A stretch of DNA of 55,044 bases, from positions 1 to 55,044 of the forward strand of contig JAXMAM010000022.1 in the NCBI GenBank assembly GCA_046350455.1. The letters are read 5' to 3'. The DNA comes from CAZXGD01 sp046350455 (lineage in GTDB: Bacteria; Planctomycetota; Phycisphaerae; Phycisphaerales; SM1A02). Both the position numbers and the translations under genes were made by a program. Below the pieces are notes generated by a model. The model was not told the DNA's origin. It saw only the letters and a list, made by a program, of their open reading frames with translations, and did no database searches. Shown here piece by piece: positions 50,618-55,044 of the stretch (position 1 is the first letter of the stretch; each line of letters begins with the position of its first letter).

Positions 50618-52054
50618 TTATGCGGCCCTGGGCCGGTAGCCCCAGCGCACCCAGGCTGCGAACGCTGCCATGATCCCCAGGCCAGCAGCCACCCACTCCC
50701 AGCCCAGCGTGTCCCACAGAAGCTTGATGTTGAGGCCTGTGATCAGGAAGCAGATGACGAACCCAGCCACCTTCATCCAGGTTGGGTTGACGAACTCGCC
50801 CATGTGCTTCCTGCTGCTGGTGATCATGACCAGCGGGAAGATGGCAAACGGCAGCTGCATGGAAAGCACCACCTGCGAGATGACCAGCATTTGCACAGTG
50901 TGCTCGCCCTTGGTGTAGGTGATGATGCCCAGCGCTGGCACGATGGCCAGCAGGCGGGTGATGAGCCGCCGCAGCCAGGGCTGGATGCGGATGCGTAGGA
51001 ACCCCTCCATGACGATCTGCCCAGCCAGCGTGCCAGTGATGGTGCTGCTCTGCCCAGATGCCAGAAGCGCCAGCGCAAAACAGGTGGCCGCTGCTCCGCC
51101 CAGCGCAGGCTTCAGCAGTTCGTGCGCCTGGTTGAGCTCCGTGACCTGCACGCCCATCTTCCAGAACACCGCAGCGGCCAGCACCAGGATGGCGCCATTC
51201 ACCAGGAAGGCCAGCCCCAGCGCGCCGATGGTGTCCACGGTGTTAAACCGAATGGCGGCGCGCACATCCTCGGGCGTGCGTCCGTGCGCGCGCGTCTGCA
51301 CGATGGACGAGTGCAGGTACAGATTGTGCGGCATGACCGTGGCACCCAGGATTCCCAGGGCAATCACCAGCGCCTCTTCATTCAGGGCGCCGGGCACCAG
51401 CGCGCCGTGCACCACCGCGCCCCAGTCTGGCTTGGCCAGCCAGATGTTGTAGGCAAAGCACAGTCCGATGGTGGCCACCAGCGTGATCACCAGCGCCTCC
51501 AGCTTGCGGAATCCAAAGTTGATCAGGAACAGCAGCAGGAACACATCCAGGCCGGTGAGCAGCACGCCGAGTTCCAGCGGCAGTCCAAGCAGCAGCTGCA
51601 GCGCCACAGCAGAGCCAATGACTTCCGCCAGGTCGCAGGCCACGATGGCCACCTCGCAAAGCAGCCACAGCGCCATGGCCACCGGGCGGGGGTAGTAGTC
51701 ACGGCATGACTGCGCCAGGTCCCGGCCGGTGACCAGTCCCATGCGGGCGCACAGCACCTGCAGCAGCATGGCCATCAGGTTGGATGCCAGGATGACCCAC
51801 AGCAGCGAGTAGCCAAAGGTGCTGCCTCCCGCCAGGTCGGTGGCCCAGTTGCCCGGGTCCATGTAGCCCACCGCCACCAGGAAGCCCGGGCCCGCAAACC
51901 CCAGCATGCGGCGCCACCACGGGCGACCGCCATCGGCCACCTGCCACACCTTGAGGGTGCGGTGCGCTTCGGGGAGCGACCGGCTGAAGTCAGGTGCGGC
52001 GGCCACGCCCAGCTGTCCATGCACTTCCGGCGCGCGCTCAGGTCCGTGGCCCAT
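50618..52054 (-). CDS. mntH: Nramp-family Mn2+/Fe2+ transporter
   Basis: A 478-residue, 11-12 helix transporter importing Mn2+ (or Fe2+) with protons across the inner membrane. The metal-site motifs are present: DPGN in VGYMDPGNWATDLAGG (helix 1) and MPHN in GATVMPHNLYLHSS (helix 6). The ATG at 52052-52054 gives a short soluble N-terminus. It is divergent from mntR, and an MntR-type palindrome overlaps its -10, so repression by Mn-loaded MntR is expected. The predicted transcription start coincides with the ATG. Confidence 0.95.
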   Translation of the reverse strand: MGHGPERAPEVHGQLGVAAAPDFSRSLPEAHRTLKVWQVADGGRPWWRRMLGFAGPGFLVAVGYMDPGNWATDLAGGSTFGYSLLWVILASNLMAMLLQVLCARMGLVTGRDLAQSCRDYYPRPVAMALWLLCEVAIVACDLAEVIGSAVALQLLLGLPLELGVLLTGLDVFLLLFLINFGFRKLEALVITLVATIGLCFAYNIWLAKPDWGAVVHGALVPGALNEEALVIALGILGATVMPHNLYLHSSIVQTRAHGRTPEDVRAAIRFNTVDTIGALGLAFLVNGAILVLAAAVFWKMGVQVTELNQAHELLKPALGGAAATCFALALLASGQSSTITGTLAGQIVMEGFLRIRIQPWLRRLITRLLAIVPALGIITYTKGEHTVQMLVISQVVLSMQLPFAIFPLVMITSSRKHMGEFVNPTWMKVAGFVICFLITGLNIKLLWDTLGWEWVAAGLGIMAAFAAWVRWGYRPRAA

Positions 52055-52060
52055 GCGCTC

Positions 52061-52090
52061 AATGTAGCATTGGCTACATGGTGTAGTCAA
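52061..52090 (-). promoter_or_regulatory. mntH promoter, predicted leaderless
   Basis: On the minus strand the -35 TTGACT (52085-52090) and -10 TACATT (52061-52066) are 18 bases apart. A start six to seven bases after the -10 would fall on the A of the mntH ATG at 52054. Confidence 0.6.
52062..52079. promoter_or_regulatory. MntR operator (Mn box)
   Basis: ATGTAGC-ATTG-GCTACAT is a perfect 7 bp inverted repeat around a 4-base spacer. It closely resembles the MntR box of enterobacteria (ACATAGCaaaGGCTATGT). It overlaps the mntH -10 and the mntR -35, so one site could repress both genes. Confidence 0.8.
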
Positions 52091-52099
52091 GGGTACAAT
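52070..52099 (+). promoter_or_regulatory. mntR promoter, predicted leaderless
   Basis: The -35 TTGGCT (52070-52075) and -10 TACAAT (52094-52099) are 18 bases apart. A start seven bases after the -10 would fall on the A of the mntR ATG at 52106; no Shine-Dalgarno sequence precedes that ATG. Confidence 0.6.
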
Positions 52100-52105
52100 T
52101 TGGAC

Positions 52106-52570
52106 ATGGTCAGGCTGGGAGCACCGTCCAAGAAACGCGCCGCTGGCAAGGCTTCAGCCGCTGTGGCGCAGGTCCGCAACGGGTTCCGCCGCGTGCGGGC
52201 CGCCCGTGCCAGCGAGACCGCCCAGGACTACGCGGAGGCCATCGCCCAGCTGGCGGAGGAGCGGGGGGCCGCCAGGGTGGTGGATCTGGCAGCGCTGCTG
52301 GGGGTGAGCCATGTCACGGTGGTGCGCACGGTGGCCCGTCTGCGCCGCCTGGGGCTGGTGAAGCCCGACGCTGGCGCTGGCATCTGGCTGACCGCAGCTG
52401 GCCAGCGCGAAGCCCGAAAGGCTAGAGAACGCCACCGCACGGTGGTGGCCTTCCTGCTGGCGCTGGGCGTGGACGCGCGTGTGGCTGAGGAGGACGCAGA
52501 GGGCATCGAGCACCACGTGAGCGCTGCCACGCTGGCCGCGTTCCGCCGCTTTGCAAAGACGCGCGCATGA
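52106..52570 (+). CDS. mntR: Manganese-responsive repressor MntR (DtxR family)
   Basis: A 154-residue protein closely following the enterobacterial MntR plan: a Lys/Arg-rich N-terminus, a first helix with ETAQDYAEAIAQLAEERG, a winged HTH (VVDLAALLGVSHVTVVRTVA, RLRRLGLVKPDAGAGIWLT) and a dimerisation domain with the metal-site cluster EEDAEGIEHHVS and the His in RERHRTVVAF. With Mn2+ it should bind the palindrome upstream and repress mntH. Its TGA overlaps the truD ATG (ATGA), linking a tRNA-modification gene to manganese control. Confidence 0.93.
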   Translation: MVRLGAPSKKRAAGKASAAVAQVRNGFRRVRAARASETAQDYAEAIAQLAEERGAARVVDLAALLGVSHVTVVRTVARLRRLGLVKPDAGAGIWLTAAGQREARKARERHRTVVAFLLALGVDARVAEEDAEGIEHHVSAATLAAFRRFAKTRA

Positions 52571-53820
52571 CGCTTCGGCGCACACCACAGGACTTCCAGG
52601 TGGAGGAGTTTCTGGAGCCAGCGGTGCTGGAGGCCCTGGCCCCCGCCTGGTCCCCAGAAACGCCACATGCGGTGTACCGCCTGAGCAAGACTGGCCTGAC
52701 CACGCCAGAGGCCGAGCAGCAGGTGGCGCGCGCGCTCCGCGTGGCTGTCGGCCAAGTGCACGCCGCTGGGCTCAAGGACAAGCACGCCGCCACCGCGCAG
52801 CACATCTCGGTCCACGCGCATGCGGCGGCGCAGGCCAGCGCGTTGCCGCAGAGCCGGGACCACACGCGTGGGCCAGACGCACCGGGGTGGCGGATCCGCC
52901 TTCTTGGCTGGCACGCGCAGCCGCTGCAGGCTGCGTGCATCGCGCGCAACGCCTTCCAGATCACGGTGCGAGGCCTGCGCCCAGGCAGCTACCAGCGCAT
53001 GCAGCGCCGGGCAGAGGCGCTCACCCTGCCTGGAGACGAAGCTGGAACACTGCTCCTGCCCAACTACTTTGGAGACCAGCGCTTTGGCTCTGTGCGGCAC
53101 GGCAAGGGCTTTGCCGCTGTGCCGCTGCTGCGCGGCGACACGCTGGGAGCGCTGCGCCTCCTGGTGGGCACGCCAGCTCGCAAGGACATGGGGCGCACGC
53201 GCGCCTCCACCCGCCTGTGCGCCCAGGCGTGGGGCCAGTGGCCGCAGCTGGCGCGCGATTTGCCAGCCTGCCCCGAGCGCGCCCCGTTCGAGGCTCTTGC
53301 ACGCGGCGCCACTCCAGAGCAAGCCTTTCGCACGCTGCCGCGCTTTCTGCAGCTCTTCTGCCTAGAAGCGTTCCAGAGTGCGGTGTGGAACCAGACGGTG
53401 GCCAGGCTGGTGCGGAGCGCAGCGGCGCACGGCTCCAACGCGCACGACGCAGCCTGGAGCGTGCAGTCTCCTGCAGGGGAACTGTGGTTTTCCCCGGCGG
53501 CAGCGTGGAGCATGGCGCATCAGCAGCAGATGTTGCCGCTCCTCACAAGCAGCGTTCCGCTCCAGCCGCCGTGGGGGCCGCACGCTGTGGAAGCCCTTGC
53601 AGAGCATGGACTTACCGTGGAGGAGCTGCAGGTGCCGCAGGAGGTGGGAGTGCATCTTGGCACAGCGCTGCGGCCAGCGGTGTGCGTGGTGCGCGCGTTC
53701 AGCCTTTCGCAGCCCGTGGCGGATGAGCGGTCGGCCACCGCGGATCAGAAGAGCATCGTTCGCTTTGAGCTCCCCCGCGGCAGCTACGCCACGGTGGTGC
53801 TGCGCGCGCTGGGGGAGTAG
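52567..53820 (+). CDS. truD: tRNA pseudouridine(13) synthase TruD
   Basis: A 417-residue TruD enzyme, longer than the about 350 residues of E. coli TruD. The catalytic Asp71 is in HAAGLKDKHAATAQ, and the family motif NYFGDQRFGSVRHG follows; RNAFQITVRGL and CLEAFQSAVWN are other conserved parts. It isomerises U13 of tRNA-Glu and others. Extra length is spread over insertions in the TRUD domain and C-terminus. The start overlaps mntR by ATGA. The stop lies inside the first of three 18 bp tandem repeats. Confidence 0.92.
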   Translation: MTLRRTPQDFQVEEFLEPAVLEALAPAWSPETPHAVYRLSKTGLTTPEAEQQVARALRVAVGQVHAAGLKDKHAATAQHISVHAHAAAQASALPQSRDHTRGPDAPGWRIRLLGWHAQPLQAACIARNAFQITVRGLRPGSYQRMQRRAEALTLPGDEAGTLLLPNYFGDQRFGSVRHGKGFAAVPLLRGDTLGALRLLVGTPARKDMGRTRASTRLCAQAWGQWPQLARDLPACPERAPFEALARGATPEQAFRTLPRFLQLFCLEAFQSAVWNQTVARLVRSAAAHGSNAHDAAWSVQSPAGELWFSPAAAWSMAHQQQMLPLLTSSVPLQPPWGPHAVEALAEHGLTVEELQVPQEVGVHLGTALRPAVCVVRAFSLSQPVADERSATADQKSIVRFELPRGSYATVVLRALGE

Positions 53821-53859
53821 CACGCGCTGGGGGAGCAGCGCACATTGGGGGAGCAGCAC
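53806..53859 (+). repeat. Three 18 bp tandem repeats spanning the truD stop
   Basis: Units 53806-53823, 53824-53841 and 53842-53859 share TGGGGGAG(T/C)AGC. In unit 1 the variable codon is TAG, the truD stop; in units 2 and 3 it is CAG. Read-through would add 30 residues beginning with the residue encoded at the TAG, then HALGEQRTLGEQ. Confidence 0.85.
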
Positions 53860-53944
53860 ACGCTCCGCGAAGCCTTTCTGCCGCATGGCATGGCATCGCG
53901 CACCTGTGCGTAGGTAGCATCTGCGCACGCTTTCGGGAGCAACC

Positions 53945-55044
53945 TTGGACTTTGACCTCGTATCACTTTCACGCCTGCAGTTTGCAGTGACAGTGATGTT
54001 CCACTACCTGTTTCCGCCGCTCACCATTGGGCTTGGCTGGCTGCTGGTGTACATGGAGTGGAAGTTCCTGCGCACGCGCGATCCAGTGTGGGAGCGCGCC
54101 ACCAAGTTCTTCGTGCGCATCTTTGCCATCAACTTTGTGGTGGGCGTGGCCACTGGCATCGTGATGGAGTTTGAGTTCGGCACCAACTGGGCTGCGTACA
54201 GCAAGTTCGTGGGTGATGTGTTTGGCAGCCTGCTGGCGGCAGAGGGGCTCTGGGCCTTCTTCCTGGAGAGCGGCTTCCTGGCCATCCTGGTCTTTGGCTG
54301 GAAGCGCGTCTCGCCGGGGTTCCACTTCTTTGCCACGCTCATGGTGGCGGTGGGCAGCACCTTCAGCGCAGTGTGGATCACTGTGGCCAACAGCTGGATG
54401 CAGACGCCGTCCGGCTACAGCGTGCAGCCTGTGCTACGCGATGGCGTCCCGTGGGTAGTGGACGGCCAGGTGCTGCAGCGCGCTGTGCTGACGGACTTCT
54501 TTGGCGCGCTCCTGAACCCCTCCTCAGCCAACCGCATCTCACATGTGCTGGTGGGGGCGCTGGTCATGGGTGGAACGCTGGTGGTCAGCGTGAGCGCGTG
54601 GTACCTGCTGCGCAGCCGGCGCACCGAGGTCTTCCGCCGCACCATGGGTGCGGGCCTGGCGGCCGCAGTCATCGGCGTGGTGGGCGCCATGGTCACAGGC
54701 GACGCCAACGCCCGCATGGTTGCCACCGTGCAGCCCGCCAAGCTGGCGGCCATGGAGGCGCTGGCAGTCACAGGAGATGGCCCCACTTCCATCAGCGTGG
54801 TGGGCACGCCGCATGCGTCGCAGGGTGCAAACGCAAGCGGGCTGTCCTTCCCTGGCGGCCTGTCCATGCTGGTGTATCGCGAGTTTCCCCCGCGCACCCC
54901 AGTGCCTGGGCTCGACCTGGTGCGCCCAGAGGATCGCCCCAACGCGGATGTCATCTTCTGGACGTTCCGCATGATGGTGGGCGCTGGCACCGCGCTGCTG
55001 GCGCTCCTGGTGGTGGCGGTCTTCCAGTGGCATCGCGGCGCCTT
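53945..55044 (+). CDS. cydA: Cytochrome bd ubiquinol oxidase subunit I (cut by window edge)
   Basis: The frame from TTG 53945 (GGAG five bases upstream) runs off the right end with no stop, 366 codons visible. CydA is recognised from LSRLQFAVTVMFHYLFPPLT with the N-terminal heme-ligand His, the helix GIVMEFEFGTNWAAYSKFVG, AAEGLWAFFLESGFLAILVF, and NSWMQTPSGYSV. It would be an integral quinol oxidase with high oxygen affinity. cydB and the C-terminus lie outside. The gene is separated from truD by 124 bases that include the tandem repeats. Confidence 0.94.
   Translation, partial: MDFDLVSLSRLQFAVTVMFHYLFPPLTIGLGWLLVYMEWKFLRTRDPVWERATKFFVRIFAINFVVGVATGIVMEFEFGTNWAAYSKFVGDVFGSLLAAEGLWAFFLESGFLAILVFGWKRVSPGFHFFATLMVAVGSTFSAVWITVANSWMQTPSGYSVQPVLRDGVPWVVDGQVLQRAVLTDFFGALLNPSSANRISHVLVGALVMGGTLVVSVSAWYLLRSRRTEVFRRTMGAGLAAAVIGVVGAMVTGDANARMVATVQPAKLAAMEALAVTGDGPTSISVVGTPHASQGANASGLSFPGGLSMLVYREFPPRTPVPGLDLVRPEDRPNADVIFWTFRMMVGAGTALLALLVVAVFQWHRGA

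Overview
This 55 kb window is GC-rich bacterial chromosome, densely packed, with many 1-4 base gene overlaps and frequent GTG or TTG starts. The best taxonomic clue is the secreted protein at 47635-49047, which ends in two dockerin-like repeats of the GDLNxDxxVDGxDLGxLLGxW type common in Planctomycetes, particularly Phycisphaerae. Zinc-ligand-free L31, an arginine/proline-rich IF3 N-terminus and numerous alanine-rich secreted proteins fit that placement. The assignment is an inference; no rRNA or marker tree was available. The content is mostly housekeeping, with no prophage, CRISPR array or insertion sequence.

Layout. 1-4060: partial aldo/keto reductase, an Xre-type regulator next to a decayed Fic gene, a Tat-exported FAD oxidoreductase, and an intact Fic protein. 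4009-12403 (minus): thrS, deiodinase-like lipoprotein, infC with an apparent AUU start, YciA-type thioesterase; then pyrH, frr, beta-helix lipoprotein, nrdR and a zinc-ribbon membrane protein. 12536-20556 (plus): a tightly coupled five-gene operon of unknown function (VWA protein plus large alanine-rich helical, exported or membrane-anchored proteins), its third gene split by about five indels. 20638-25904: Spy-like protein, cystathionine gamma-lyase/synthase and cystathionine beta-synthase (transsulfuration), and the coupled 16S rRNA methyltransferase pair rsmJ-rsmE. 25968-30634: tRNA-Ala(TGC), SH3 protein, TolC-like lipoprotein, threonylcarbamoyl-AMP synthase. 30744-35093: hutU and hutH of histidine degradation, separated by a potassium-channel-like gene. 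35187-43240: membrane protein, PfkB kinase, S9 peptidase, murQ, HU-like protein, ugd and an O6-alkylguanine-DNA alkyltransferase. 43305-49047: glyA, unknown membrane and secreted proteins, an oxalate-decarboxylase-like bicupin, and the dockerin protein. 49078-55044: prfA and rpmE, mntH divergent from mntR with a shared operator, truD, and the start of cydA.

Two non-coding themes stand out. A roughly 35 bp palindromic repeat (core GTGCCWGGCAC inside 7 bp arms GGAAAGT/ACTTTCC) occurs nine times at six loci, nearly always against a gene end; successive loci alternate in orientation. The mntH-mntR intergenic region carries one MntR-type palindrome overlapping two divergent promoters whose predicted start points fall on the two start codons, suggesting paired leaderless transcripts.

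The best candidate for an undescribed system is the VWA operon; its function cannot be read from sequence alone.
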